Source of the DNA: DASYAN01 sp034431765
GTDB taxonomy: Bacteria; Chloroflexota; Ktedonobacteria; Ktedonobacterales; Ktedonobacteraceae
Assembly (NCBI GenBank): GCA_034431765.1
Contig: DAOUDD010000145.1
Coordinates: 1-64,000, forward strand
Reading direction: 5' to 3'
DNA: 64,000 nt
Shown here: piece by piece, positions 26,401 through 34,991 of the stretch
How the letters are laid out: every line of letters begins with the position of its first letter
How positions within the stretch are numbered: the stretch's first letter is position 1
Program-made: the position numbers and the translations under genes
Notes under the pieces: model-generated
What the model was told of the DNA's origin: nothing
Database searches by the model: none
The model's input: only the letters and a program-made list of their open reading frames with translations

Positions 26401-26634
26401 CTGATCAAGATCGCCATGATCCAACTGCATCATGCCTTTGCGCAGAGAAAGATGAAGACGCGCATGCTGCTACAGGTGCACGATGAACTGGTCTTTGAGG
26501 TGCCGGTCGAGGAGCTAGAGGGTGCGCGGAAGCTGATTCGTGAGAAGATGGAGGGGGTGGCGAAGCTGGATGTGCCGATCAAGGTCGAGATGAAAACTGG
26601 GAAAAACTGGTATGCGGCGGAGCCTATGGAGTAG
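23458..26634 (+). CDS. polA: DNA polymerase I
   Basis: 1058 residues, GTG start with AAGGGGAAC upstream; longer than the usual 900 because of a Glu/Gln/Gly-rich linker at about 310-440. The 5'-nuclease domain (1-300) begins LILIDGHAIIHRAFH. The 3'-5' proofreading domain is intact: D468-x-E470 in FDTETSS, NAKYD, and YAGADAD. Polymerase motif A is DYSQFELRILAH (D832; Phe where Taq has Ile614). The O-helix reads RRLAKTVVYAVLYG, which places Tyr889 at the position of Taq Phe667, with Val and Ala replacing Asn666 and Gly668. Motif C is QVHDELVFEVP (H1008-D1009-E1010). It fills gaps in replication and repair. Confidence 0.96.
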   Translation: MTVDAKRERLILIDGHAIIHRAFHAVPDLSTSAGEPVNATFGFTSMLMKALLEERPDYIAVTFDRPSPTFRHTEYTQYKAQRPALPDNMKPQFARIREIVQAFGLQIYEKDGFEADDVLGTLSVQATEQGVDTIIYTGDMDTLQLVNEHVLVKVAKRGISEVTEYDPAEVEARYGFEPKKLPDFKGLVGDKSDNIPGVPGIGEKTGSRLIAEYGSVEGVLEHLDGLKPKEQKLLREGAEQAKLSKHLATIVLDVPVQLDLAACRLTHINSEKLLTLFRQLEFRSLVERVRTLMRQLGIGEAAGDGDGTLQEEGQGGTDTAEVSTNGHAETATGQENLVYAPPIGVVTVVPPPLPPAEAALYPIRGGGERKSSSQALQSAGGQDAAVGEAVAGEQEEGPQQLSLFEVPTAHAEHVQRLRLPSAVADRPTLFVEDQERAAQTTSTMIVNTEESLRVLIKSMEDAGQFAFDTETSSEEPRKAELVGMSFAMAPGEAYYIPVGHTTTLDGQEPETQLPLSLALERLKPLFANAAVAKYMHNAKYDLAMLERYGIAVQGLAFDTMLGAYLLDPGRRGVGLKDQVFQRLGIVMTSINELIGSGSKMISMAQVAVRRAADYAGADADMTLRLVGLMKNELQQHVLCEKSEQQEKYTLLDLYERIELPLIPVLMRMELYGVALDADFLREFAVRLDEQLRELEQGVYDAVGHRFNINSTKQLADVLFVELKLPTGKKTKTGYSVNADVIEGLRGKHPVVDFLLEYRQLNKLKSTYVDGLLELMDPRTGRVYTSFNQTIASSGRLSSSNPNLQNIPVRTEVGRQIRRAFIADPSYTLLTADYSQFELRILAHITHEPRLVEAFGLNEDIHAITAASLFNVAPEGVTKDQRRLAKTVVYAVLYGQSAFGLSQVTGMSNAESAEFIRRYHETFPRVKGYVDGTLQQARTQGYVNTLYGRKRFFPDMHALSYTERQALEREAMNMPIQGTNADLIKIAMIQLHHAFAQRKMKTRMLLQVHDELVFEVPVEELEGARKLIREKMEGVAKLDVPIKVEMKTGKNWYAAEPME

Positions 26635-26692
26635 TATATAGTTGCAGTATCCTGAAAGCGGATCGAACAATCAGGAGTTTGAGCATCACACC

Positions 26693-26712
26693 AGTTCGCC
26701 TCCTGGCGAACT
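26693..26712 (+). terminator. Hairpin after polA
   Basis: AGTTCGCC-TCCT-GGCGAACT, an 8-bp perfect stem 58 bases after polA. There is no T-run, so termination is uncertain. Confidence 0.35.
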
Positions 26713-26795
26713 CAATGTATCTGAACATCCTAAAAAGTCAAGTGATTTTGCAATAAGTTGTAACTGCACATTGAAGTGCCAAGAAAGAGGCTAGA

Positions 26796-27959
26796 ATGCA
26801 ACTATCACATCTAGTTCAAAATTTGCCGCCGTACCATTTCGCGAATGCGAAGAAGAAGATCGCGGACCGTCAGGCGCAGGGTGTCGATGTCATCAATCTC
26901 TCGATGGGCGATCCCGATCTGCCTGCGCCACAGGCTGTACTCGAACGATTGAGCAGAGAGTTGCTGGTGACAGAGAATCAGCGCTATCCTGAATATCGTG
27001 GGATGCGCGTGCTGCATGAGGCAATTGCCCAGTGGTTCGAGCGACGTTTTAGCGTCCGTCTGATTCCTGAACAGGATATTTTGCCCTTGCTCGGCTCGAA
27101 GGAGGGGCTGGCGTATACCGCAGCGGCTGTATTGAATGCTGGTGACGTTGCGCTCGTGCCCGATCCGTACTATACCGTGTATGTCTCCGGTTGTACAAGC
27201 GTAGGAGCGAAGCCGTTTCTGATGCCGCTGCTGGATGAAAATGACTACCTGCCAGACCTGGAGCACATTCCACAGGATGTCCTGGCGAAGGCGCGCCTGC
27301 TCTGGCTCAACTATCCCAACAACCCTACAGCCGCGACGGCCGGGCGCGAGTTTTTTGAGCGCGCAGTCGCCTTTGCGCGTCAGCACAATCTGATTATCCT
27401 GCACGATATGGCGTATGCTGAAGTCTATTTTGAATCGTTTCGGCCAATCAGTATTTTGGAAATTCCTGGTGCGTACGATGTTGCAGTAGAGTTGCACTCA
27501 TTGAGCAAGACGTATAACATGGCCGGTTTTCGTATCGGCATGCTGGTAGGAAACGCGCAGCTAGTGGATGCCGTTGGCCGTTTGAAGAGCAACATTGATA
27601 GTGGAATCTTTCGACCAATCCAGTATGCAGCGATTGAGGCTCTACATCTGCCGTCTTCATGGCTGGAGGAGCGTAACGCCATTTATAAGCGCCGCCGCGA
27701 CGTACTGGTTGAGGGGTGTAATGGGCTTGGCCTGCATGCACGAAAACCGCTTGCGGGGCTCTACGTCTGGGCACGGGTGCCGGAGCGTTTCAGTTCACGC
27801 TCGTTTGCTGAATGGCTGTTTGAGGAGACTGGCGTCTTTGTCACGCCAGGCGTGAATTTTGGGCAGGCCGGTGAGGGCTATGTGCGCTTCTCTATTACCG
27901 CGCCTGAAGAGCGTTTGACCCTGGCACTCCAGCGGATGCAGACGGTACTACACGGGTAG
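26796..27959 (+). CDS. Class I/II aminotransferase (LL-diaminopimelate aminotransferase-like)
   Basis: 387 residues, fold type I PLP enzyme. Start: MQLSHLVQNLPPYHFANAKK, typical of the aspartate/DapL-type aminotransferases. SMGDPDLPAP and LGSKEGLAYTAAAVLN near 90 bind the cofactor phosphate; NYPNNPTAA near 170 and the Schiff-base lysine in HSLSKTYNMAGFRIG near 235 are all present. The family includes LL-diaminopimelate aminotransferase and alanine/aspartate aminotransferases, and sequence alone does not fix the substrate. AAGAGG precedes the ATG. The debranching enzyme gene starts 17 bp downstream, so the two are probably co-transcribed, although no metabolic link is obvious. Confidence 0.85.
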   Translation: MQLSHLVQNLPPYHFANAKKKIADRQAQGVDVINLSMGDPDLPAPQAVLERLSRELLVTENQRYPEYRGMRVLHEAIAQWFERRFSVRLIPEQDILPLLGSKEGLAYTAAAVLNAGDVALVPDPYYTVYVSGCTSVGAKPFLMPLLDENDYLPDLEHIPQDVLAKARLLWLNYPNNPTAATAGREFFERAVAFARQHNLIILHDMAYAEVYFESFRPISILEIPGAYDVAVELHSLSKTYNMAGFRIGMLVGNAQLVDAVGRLKSNIDSGIFRPIQYAAIEALHLPSSWLEERNAIYKRRRDVLVEGCNGLGLHARKPLAGLYVWARVPERFSSRSFAEWLFEETGVFVTPGVNFGQAGEGYVRFSITAPEERLTLALQRMQTVLHG

Positions 27960-27976
27960 TATGGGGAACTACTAGT

Positions 27977-30130
27977 ATGGCATTAGAGAAAGATATCTAC
28001 ACACTGTATCCGGCTCTTGGGGAAAGTTGGAGGCTACAACTCGGTCGAGAGGTATGCGGTGATGTACAGGCAGGCTTGAATCGTGAATGGTTGGTAACGA
28101 ATGGATTGGGCGGATCTGCCTCCGGCTCAATTGTGGGGGCAACGACGCGTTGTTATCATGGCTTGCTTGTTGCCGCGCTCCATCCTCCTGTTGAGCGTAT
28201 GGTGCTGGTGACGAAGCTGGATGAAGAGGTTGTGCTGCCAGATGGACAGACGCTGCAACTGGGAGTGAATGAGTACCAGGATGGCACAATAGATCCACAA
28301 GGGTACAACTATCTGCAAAGCGTTGTGCTGGATGGGGACGTTCCCTGTTTCACCTATCGCTTGAGCGATGCGCTCTCTCTAGAGAAGCGCATCTGGATGG
28401 AGTATGGGCAAAACACGACATATGTACAATACACGCTGCATGGCTCTCTCTATAGAAACGACGTAGCGGAGCCGGCTGGAGAGACGAGAGCTGCACTGCA
28501 AGTAAAGCTTTTTCCTTTCTGTCTCGCGCGCGATTATCACAGCATAACACAGGCTACAGGGAGTTGGCAGTTTGGAATAAAGAACCTGGGTTCTGGTTGC
28601 CAGATTCTGGCAACAGAGAAGGCACCGGCCTATCAATTACTGGCAGACCCTACAGCATCTTTTCACCAGAGGGGGATGTGGTACTGGCATGTCTGGCATC
28701 GCCGTGACAACGAGCGCGGATTGGCGGCGAGCGAGGATGTCTATCAGCCCGGCTTCTTCGAGATTTGTCTTGCTCCAGGGATGCGCAAAACGCTGGTGCT
28801 CAGCGCCGAGCCTGAACTCGCTCCCGAATTTGGCCGCGCACAGCACGAAGAGGCCGTCGCGCAAGCACTGCAACGTCACCAGCGGCGCACTCAGCAACTC
28901 TTGTCCTCTGCGGATCATGCAACGTATGATCTCGCGGCGCACAACCCATTGCAGGCCCGGCTGGCGCTGGCGGCAGACCAGTTTATTGTTGTACGCCCTG
29001 ACTACACGGTGGATGCGACCTCCGCTCAACCATTACAGTTCGCGCCTGAGCGGAAAACAATTATTGCAGGCTATCCATGGTTTACTGATTGGGGTCGGGA
29101 TAGTATGATCTCCTTGCCTGGCCTGCTGCTCCATACCGGTCGCTACGGAGAGGCGCGCGGCTTACTCAAAGCCTTTGCCCGCTTCGAGCACAATGGCCTC
29201 ATTCCCAATCGTTTCCCTGATGGCGGAGAGCCGCCAGTATACAACACTGCTGATGCCACATTGTGGATGTTTCACGCAATTGATCGCTATCTGATCGCTA
29301 CAAATGACTGGTCGCTGCTGAAAGAGCTTTTTTCCACATTGCATGGTATTATCCAATGTCATGTACAGGGGACCGATTTTGGTATCTGTGCCGATGCAGA
29401 TGATGGGCTGCTGAGAGCGGGTGCAGCAGATGTGCAACTGACGTGGATGGATGCCAGAGTAGGGGATTGGATCGTCACACCCCGGCGTGGGAAGCCTGTC
29501 GAAGTCAACGCCCTCTGGTACAATGCCTTGCGCTTAATGGAAGCCTGGGCAGTCCATCTTTCAATCGACGCCACTTCATATAGTCAGTTGAGAAGTCGTG
29601 TGCAGCAGCATTTTGCGGAGCGTTTCTGGTACGACGAGGGTGGATATCTCTATGACGTGGTTGATAGTGATGGCGTGTCGGGGAGGAATGACTCCTCTTT
29701 GCGTCCAAACCAGCTTCTTGCCGCTTCGCTGACCTCTGACCTGCTCTCAGAAAGCCAGATTGCGCGCATCCTCAAGGTTGTGACCGGGCATCTGCTGACA
29801 CCGGCTGGTTTGCGTTCACTGAGTCCGCAAGATCCGCACTATCACAGCCATTTTGAGGGAGACCAGAAGCAGCGTGATGGAGCGTATCATCAGGGGGTAG
29901 TCTGGCAGTGGCTGATTGGTCCATACATTGATGTGCACCTGCGTGTCTACAATGATCGTGATGCGCTGCTGCCGCTCTTGCTCCCGCTGGTGAAGCAGCT
30001 CTGGAGTGATTGCCTGGGCACCATCAGCGAAGTAGCAGAGCCAGAGGCTCCATATACGCCTGGTGGCTGTTTCGCCCAGGCGTGGAGCGTGGCCGAGTTG
30101 TTGCGGTGTTGGTTGCTGGTCTCGCAGTAG
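27977..30130 (+). CDS. Glycogen debranching enzyme (amylo-alpha-1,6-glucosidase type)
   Basis: 717 residues. The N-terminal beta-sandwich begins at about 30 with REWLVTNGLGGSASGSIVG, the hallmark of GDE_N domains of bacterial debranching enzymes. The C-terminal (alpha/alpha)6 barrel contains PWFTDWGRDSMISLPGLLL near 375, then TWMDARVGDWIVTPRRGK and PVEVNALWYNALRLME near 490-520, and HYHSHFEGDQKQRDGAYHQG near 625. This matches GH133-type enzymes that hydrolyse alpha-1,6 branch stubs of glycogen. No signal peptide, so it is cytoplasmic. GGGGAAC precedes the ATG. No other glycogen gene is in the window except possibly the nucleotidyltransferase at 17870. Confidence 0.9.
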   Translation: MALEKDIYTLYPALGESWRLQLGREVCGDVQAGLNREWLVTNGLGGSASGSIVGATTRCYHGLLVAALHPPVERMVLVTKLDEEVVLPDGQTLQLGVNEYQDGTIDPQGYNYLQSVVLDGDVPCFTYRLSDALSLEKRIWMEYGQNTTYVQYTLHGSLYRNDVAEPAGETRAALQVKLFPFCLARDYHSITQATGSWQFGIKNLGSGCQILATEKAPAYQLLADPTASFHQRGMWYWHVWHRRDNERGLAASEDVYQPGFFEICLAPGMRKTLVLSAEPELAPEFGRAQHEEAVAQALQRHQRRTQQLLSSADHATYDLAAHNPLQARLALAADQFIVVRPDYTVDATSAQPLQFAPERKTIIAGYPWFTDWGRDSMISLPGLLLHTGRYGEARGLLKAFARFEHNGLIPNRFPDGGEPPVYNTADATLWMFHAIDRYLIATNDWSLLKELFSTLHGIIQCHVQGTDFGICADADDGLLRAGAADVQLTWMDARVGDWIVTPRRGKPVEVNALWYNALRLMEAWAVHLSIDATSYSQLRSRVQQHFAERFWYDEGGYLYDVVDSDGVSGRNDSSLRPNQLLAASLTSDLLSESQIARILKVVTGHLLTPAGLRSLSPQDPHYHSHFEGDQKQRDGAYHQGVVWQWLIGPYIDVHLRVYNDRDALLPLLLPLVKQLWSDCLGTISEVAEPEAPYTPGGCFAQAWSVAELLRCWLLVSQ

Positions 30131-30182
30131 AGGTGCCACTCTATCGTGCTATCGCAATAGCTGTCTTAAAAATTCTCTTCTG

Positions 30183-30390
30183 TGTTACTCAGCAGGTTGT
30201 AAATCCCAGAATTATTACCATCAGGACCACTTTGTGTGTCGAGCGATTTGTCAGGAGTTGTCGGGGCAGACCGTGAGCTTGAAGGAAATTGAGAAGGCAA
30301 GATCGCTTCGTCGCAAACAAGTCCGAGATGGACTCTCGACACGAGACGCGATCGTGGATCAGTATGTGCATATTCATCATGAGTCTTCCC
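30183..30390 (+). pseudogene. Unrecognised coding-like remnant next to a transposition-ATPase fragment
   Basis: The frame reads CYSAGCKSQNYYHQDHFVCR then LKEIEKARSLRRKQVRDG, with a Cys-rich start resembling a small zinc-binding or DNA-binding module and a basic helix. It has no start codon in a sensible place and runs into the ATPase fragment in a different frame. It is probably part of the same decayed mobile element. Confidence 0.3.
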
Positions 30391-30613
30391 CTCTCTGGAG
30401 AAGCGGTGGAGCCATCGCGTCAAGGCGTATTCCGACGACTTCACGAACAAGGAAGCGGTTGCCGCGATCATGCGTATTACCAAAGGCAACCTTCGCTTGA
30501 TAGAACGTCTCATGATGCAGGTGGAGCATATCTTAGTTGCCAACCAGCTCCAGGTGGTCACAAAAGAGGTGGTTGAGACAGCACGCCAGAATCTTATTAT
30601 CGGACCAGGATGA
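30383..30613 (+). pseudogene. C-terminal remnant of an AAA transposition ATPase (TniB/TnsC/IstB-like)
   Basis: A frame open only from a stop at 30380, with no start, reading DDFTNKEAVAAIMRITKGN, LRLIERLMMQVEHILVANQ and VVTKEVVETARQNLIIG before its stop. This is the C-terminal helical part of the AAA ATPases that assist transposases, in which ITxGNxRLLxRL is the sensor region. Walker motifs are missing, so only about 75 residues survive. It indicates a former transposon at the border of the accessory region. Confidence 0.6.
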
Positions 30614-30785
30614 GCAGAGCTTTCTTGATGGGTTGTCTCAAAAGCCTTGGTTTCTTGCTCCCTTCTGATGAAATTCCAGAGGAAAACGTGAAGCAGTTGA
30701 CTCAAGATCAATGGAAGCGAGAATCGATTGAGAAATGCTCAATCAGAGAAAAATGAATGTGAAAGCAGAGCACTCTTGTCACTTT

Positions 30786-31331
30786 TCAGGGATGTCGTTG
30801 TTCAGGAAAAGTCTGTGTTGCAAGAAGATTTCCAGAGTGGTCATAGAGCTGCACCTGAAGAGGCATTCGCACCTGCTGATTGGTCACAAACAGAACCAGG
30901 TGCTCCCGGACGATATCCTCTACTATAGTCCCATTTGCAGCAGTCAGACGCACTCGTTCCACAGCAAGGTGATGATCTGTAACGAGGCCACCCGCCCAAA
31001 AATCGTCTTCTCTTCCCCCCCCCATTAAGTTGACCCAAGAACGACTTCGTAGAGGAGAAGCTCTCACTTCACCCGCTGATCTTACGCTCCAATTCCCTTG
31101 CTCATCTTGGACGACGAAGCAGAGCCAGCGCTCTTGTTGTCCCGTTTCATTCTCAAAAGTCACCTCGTGAACCTGACGGTAGGGAAGGCGACGCCCCTGC
31201 AAAAAGCGTAGCGTTGCTGTTCTCTTGAGAACATCTGGCTTGGGAAGCTGAATCCCAGAAAAGGGAGACGGATTGGGTTCAATACCGCTCACATACTCAC
31301 GAATAGCCTCCTCTGGAGTGTATGTACGCAT
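30786..31331 (-). CDS. Hypothetical protein
   Basis: 181 residues, ATG with AGGAGAAG upstream. It begins MRTYTPEEAIREYVSGIEPN and continues with mixed beta-type sequence (YRQVHEVTFENETGQQERW, LCFVVQDEQGNWSV) and a charged tail. No signal peptide or membrane helix. The centre contains VNLMGGGREDDFWAGGLV, a glycine-rich turn of unknown meaning. No family recognised. It follows the secreted-protein gene on the same strand after 126 bp. Confidence 0.6.
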   Translation of the reverse strand: MRTYTPEEAIREYVSGIEPNPSPFSGIQLPKPDVLKRTATLRFLQGRRLPYRQVHEVTFENETGQQERWLCFVVQDEQGNWSVRSAGEVRASPLRSRSWVNLMGGGREDDFWAGGLVTDHHLAVERVRLTAANGTIVEDIVREHLVLFVTNQQVRMPLQVQLYDHSGNLLATQTFPEQRHP

Positions 31332-31364
31332 AGCGCTTCTCCTGTGCTCTCTTAATGGATTATA

Positions 31365-31409
31365 AGAAGAAACGCGTCAGTTTGCTTCTTAGTTGAACTC
31401 GTTTCTTCT
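31365..31409 (-). terminator. Hairpin between the secreted protein gene and its downstream neighbour
   Basis: AGAAGAAACG (31365-31374) pairs with CGTTTCTTCT (31400-31409). It lies downstream of the 31458-31955 gene on the minus strand; the tail is TTATAATCC, so it is a weak terminator at best. Confidence 0.35.
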
Positions 31410-31457
31410 CTCTGGCTTTTTAGTTCAAAACATGTATCACTCTATAAAATCTGATTC

Positions 31458-31955
31458 CTAAGGCACTGTTACCTCTGGACTACTAAGAGCGTTTGCAATG
31501 GCTGTGTTATCATTATAATGGGTCGTTACTGACAAAAACGTATGATACACACCATTCCCGTTTTGATAATTAACACCGTAAAAATGGACGTTGTTGGCAG
31601 CATTTCGAGCATAACTCGTGCAATCTTGCGTTCCTGTATCTGTAATAATATCACCGCTAGAGTTATCAATCAAAGAGATGGTGTACTCACAATCGCGAAT
31701 TCCACTATGACCAGGACGAATCCGAAAAGTGATATAGGCATCAGGTCGAAGGCGTCCATTGCTATAACCTAAGCAAGAACCTATCTGTAATTCGTAAACG
31801 CTGGTATTATCAGTAATACAACCCATGCCTGAAGCTTGAGGGAATTTTGCTGTCGTAGAAGCGGCGTGAGCAGCATGTGACATCGCTAATGAACTCGTAA
31901 AAAGCGCTATGCTTAGTAGAACAACGATCCTCAGAAAATAACAAAACCTTTTCAT
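31458..31955 (-). CDS. Small secreted protein, hypothetical
   Basis: 165 residues from the ATG at 31955 (AAAGGAACGAG upstream); the frame is open 17 codons further without a ribosome site. A classic signal peptide, MKRFCYFLRIVVLLSIALFT ending in a HAAHAAS cleavage region, is followed by about 130 residues with four conserved-looking cysteines (MGCITD, GSCLGYS, RDCEY, TQDCTS) in a beta-rich, Asn/Thr-rich context. Two disulphides are likely. No family recognised; exported small Cys proteins of this kind may be inhibitors, toxins or coat proteins, and nothing here decides it. Confidence 0.7.
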   Translation of the reverse strand: MKRFCYFLRIVVLLSIALFTSSLAMSHAAHAASTTAKFPQASGMGCITDNTSVYELQIGSCLGYSNGRLRPDAYITFRIRPGHSGIRDCEYTISLIDNSSGDIITDTGTQDCTSYARNAANNVHFYGVNYQNGNGVYHTFLSVTTHYNDNTAIANALSSPEVTVP

Positions 31956-32655
31956 CTCGTTCCTTTCTCCTAACGGAAAGGCCGCCAAGTGGTAGAGGAA
32001 AAGCACATGGTGGCGAACTACGATGCCCTGTTAAAGCATTCTAAACTCGACCAAGGCATCCCGTTTTTAAGAAGAGTTCTTAGGACTCTTCTCCGTTTCC
32101 AAGTCGGCACGTTTGTCCTCTAAAGCCTTATCCTTGAACGAGCATATGCACCGACAAACGCCAACTCTACCTTTCATGCCATAGGTGTGGTGCTACTCTA
32201 TTGGCGGAGAGGAATCCCCCTCCAGCGTCTGCTGACTCTGTTTTCCTCTATAAACTCTTGCAGCAAGAACGGTTCAAACAGATGAGAGAGGAAAGTGCCA
32301 AATCTCTAAAAGCCAGCACATGGATGCACCTGGCTCTACATCTTGGTTCAGAGGGGAAGTAGCACCTCCTTTTTTGAAAGTCTCTTGTCCCTCTTCCCTG
32401 TACTTAGGATACTTGCCGTGATGCTTCTCTACCAGGTCAAAGCGTGATCTCTTCTTGAACAAACACTTGACCTGCTGTAAACAGTTGCCTCTCCCTTACC
32501 AAAGACTAGACATGCTCTTCCCAATTTGCGTGTAATAAAGGGTAGTACTTGTTCTATTTCTTTCAAAGCCAGAACCGAGGTTACGCCTAGTCCCTTATTA
32601 ACTCCGGAAGAACACACTGTTTGTCAAAGAGCATGTGAAAGCCAGGTGCATCATT
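31956..32655. other. 700-bp gap with no supported gene
   Basis: Stop-interrupted plus-strand stretches such as NYDALLKHSKLDQGIPFLRR near 32010-32075 suggest old coding sequence, but no intact frame or ribosome site is present. An AGAAGAGT/ACTCTTCT hairpin lies near 32073-32095. Two 62-codon minus-strand frames look like chance. I regard the stretch as decayed DNA plus the promoter region of the STAND gene. Confidence 0.4.
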
Positions 32656-34140
32656 ATGGAACGAGGAGAATGGTTGCGTCATGAGCGAGGATACCGCCAC
32701 TTGTCTCAGGCAGATCTTGCCACAGCTCTGGGCATTTCTATCCAAACCGTGAGTCGTTGGGAACGTGAGAAGGCGTTTCCTCAAGCGCATTACCGGCTCC
32801 AGCTGAGTCAATTTTTGGGGATTGCTCCTCAAGAGTTGTTTGGGAATCTTTCTGCCCAAGAGCAGGACCCCTCCCCACCTCTCTCTCTTGATCTCTGGAA
32901 TGTTCCTCATCAGCGGAATATGTACTTTACCGATAGAGATGAGAACTTGCTGCAGCTTCATACCTGGTTGTACGCATTAGGGAAGCATACGATCAGGCAG
33001 CCAGTCGCTATCTGTGGAATCCCAGGGGTGGGAAAAACACAATTAGCTCTGGAATATGTCTCGCGCTTTCACACGGCCTATGAGGCTGTGTTCTGGGTCT
33101 ACGCACAGACTCAGGAGAGCATATACTCCGATGTACTCAAAATCGCTCAGATGCTGCACCTCAGAGAAAAGGCCGAGCAGGATGAGAAGCCGCTGGTAGA
33201 AAAGGTTTTCTCCTGGCTCCAGACTCATAGCCGCTGGTTACTTGTCTTCGATCAGCTCGAGGATCTTGCCTTGCTCGATCACCTGAAACTACCTAGAGAA
33301 AAAGGGTCTCTGCTGTTGACAACGCGCTCTCAATTTACAGGAACCACAGCCCTCACTCTTTCACTGCAGCCCTTCTCAGAAGGAAGTGCAGACCTCTTCC
33401 TTTTGCGTCGAAGTAAAGTGCTTTCCTTGGACCACTCGCTCAAAGAAGCGTCAGAGCTGGATAGAATGTACGCCAGGAGAATTGTGCAACTGCTAGGAGG
33501 TTTGCCATTAGCGCTGGATCAAGCTGGAGCCTACATTGAAGAAACCGGATGTACGCTGGTCATGTATCTGGAGCAGTATAGCCAATGCCGGAAGCAGTTG
33601 TTGCAGCGACGGGGCCGCATCGAGAGTGCAGAACACCCGGCTTCGTTCGTCACGACACTGCTGCTAGTCTTTCAACAGCTAGAGCATCTCCATCCTCTGG
33701 CAGCTTCCACCCTGCAGCTCTGTGCCTTTTTCGATGCTACTGAGATTCCCGAAGAACTCCTGCTGGCTGCGCTCCCTTTCCTGACGGGAACTGCGCTCTC
33801 ACCAGTCGAGCAGGCTCAACAACTTGAGGAGGTAGTTGTCACCTTGCGCAGTCTCTCACTGATCTGTCGGCATACGCAAACGCGCTCCTTCTACATCCAT
33901 CCGCTGATCAAAGTAGTGCTTAGGGAGAACCTCGATCCAGGATCTGTCGAACTGTGGATTGAACGAAGTATTCGAACTCTGAATGCTGTCTTTCCCGAAG
34001 AAACGTCCTGGCCCCTCTCTGAACGCTATCTTCCCCATGTTCAAGTTTGTCAGCACTTGCTTGAACACAGCAATCTCTCGTTCCCAGAAGCAGTGCAGAT
34101 ACTGCACAAGGCTGCAGCATTTCTGCTGAGCCGGGGCTGA
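32656..34140 (+). CDS. XRE-HTH/NB-ARC STAND NTPase, truncated before its TPR repeats
   Basis: 494 residues from the ATG at 32656. Residues 1-65 are an XRE helix-turn-helix (GYRHLSQADLATALGISIQT). An NB-ARC-like STAND ATPase follows, with Walker A in ICGIPGVGKTQLALE near 125, Walker B WLLVFDQLEDL near 205, sensor-like GSLLLTTRS, and GGLPLALDQAGAYIEE near 290. A winged-helix section runs to about 420. Homologues of this architecture end in many TPR repeats; here a TGA at 34138 stops the frame, and only about one TPR-like unit follows (see 34141-34281). STAND proteins are signal-sensing switches, some in phage defence; without the sensor array this one is probably inactive. Confidence 0.8.
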   Translation: MERGEWLRHERGYRHLSQADLATALGISIQTVSRWEREKAFPQAHYRLQLSQFLGIAPQELFGNLSAQEQDPSPPLSLDLWNVPHQRNMYFTDRDENLLQLHTWLYALGKHTIRQPVAICGIPGVGKTQLALEYVSRFHTAYEAVFWVYAQTQESIYSDVLKIAQMLHLREKAEQDEKPLVEKVFSWLQTHSRWLLVFDQLEDLALLDHLKLPREKGSLLLTTRSQFTGTTALTLSLQPFSEGSADLFLLRRSKVLSLDHSLKEASELDRMYARRIVQLLGGLPLALDQAGAYIEETGCTLVMYLEQYSQCRKQLLQRRGRIESAEHPASFVTTLLLVFQQLEHLHPLAASTLQLCAFFDATEIPEELLLAALPFLTGTALSPVEQAQQLEEVVVTLRSLSLICRHTQTRSFYIHPLIKVVLRENLDPGSVELWIERSIRTLNAVFPEETSWPLSERYLPHVQVCQHLLEHSNLSFPEAVQILHKAAAFLLSRG

Positions 34141-34281
34141 GATACTGAAGCGGAAGAGTTTTTCGTGCGTGCTCTCGCGATGCAAGGAGTGCTCTCCAAT
34201 CCTCATTCGCCCGAAGCAGTTAAGATTCGCCAAGATCTTGATGAGCTGCGCTTTCAAGCAAAGCAAGAAAAAAATGCCTAA
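34141..34281 (+). pseudogene. In-frame continuation of the STAND gene after a stop codon
   Basis: The same frame continues for 46 codons, reading DTEAEEFFVRALAMQGVLSN then PEAVKIRQDLDELRFQ. This is a typical TPR helix pair (compare the common YAEAEPLYQRALAI). A single change of TGA to CGA would join it to the upstream frame. All but this last repeat are missing, so an internal deletion preceded or accompanied the nonsense change. Confidence 0.65.
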
Positions 34282-34661
34282 GCTTCACGCAGGTTGTCTT
34301 AAAATCGTCCGTTTTCTGAGGCAAATGACCCTGTTTTTCTAGGTTGCGCTGCGTTGCCTTCCCATGGACGAATCTTCCCCTTGACAATTCTCAAAACTCA
34401 TCTCATAATCAAATTCTCAAAAGGTCAGGCGCTTGACGGGAATACTGAGGCAAACTGAACTTTGACAGAGCAGTACGATGTAACAGTGGTTTGATCTGAT
34501 CGATCCAATAAAGTTCTATATCAAAAGTTAATGAAGGTGTGGATGCCACACAGTACTGATTGTTTCCTAGAGGTGTAACAAGAGACGTTTCTTACGATCT
34601 CTGTTCTAAATATATCCATACTTTCTGAGTCTCTTTGTACATAAAATAGCACGTCGAAGTG
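34282..34661. other. Intergenic region, nothing recognised
   Basis: 380 bp with no plausible gene, terminator or repeat visible to me. Base composition is A+T-rich as in the neighbouring accessory DNA. Confidence 0.5.
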
Positions 34662-34991
34662 TTACTCTTGTACGAGTTGATAAGTCTCCTCAAGATTGTC
34701 CTCCAAGTAATCCATCCCATGTACCTTAATGATCACCTGCCCGGCAACACGCTGTTTAATCGCCTCAGCTAGTGATACGCCAGAACTGAGGCCAGAGAAC
34801 GTACCCATAACGACAGGAAGCTTCTCTCGTGATTTAGTGATAATAAAGGCTGGGCCAGGCTGAAAGTTACCTCGGATTAGAAAGTAATAAAACGCAATTA
34901 ACTCAGGTCGTGTTTTGTTTCGCAGATGATATTTGATCTCTGCAACAGCTCTATAACCAGATTCCTCAAAATGCTCTAATATGTTACTCAC
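34662..34991 (-). CDS. Small hypothetical protein
   Basis: 109 residues from the GTG at 34991, chosen because AAGGAG lies nine bases upstream; the first ATG of the open frame (35039) has none. The sequence SGYRAVAEIKYHLRNKTRPE, FYYFLIRGNFQPGPAFIITK and AIKQRVAGQVIIKVHGMDYL looks like an alpha/beta soluble domain. No family recognised. It is isolated between two long gaps in the decayed region. Confidence 0.5.
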   Translation of the reverse strand: MSNILEHFEESGYRAVAEIKYHLRNKTRPELIAFYYFLIRGNFQPGPAFIITKSREKLPVVMGTFSGLSSGVSLAEAIKQRVAGQVIIKVHGMDYLEDNLEETYQLVQE

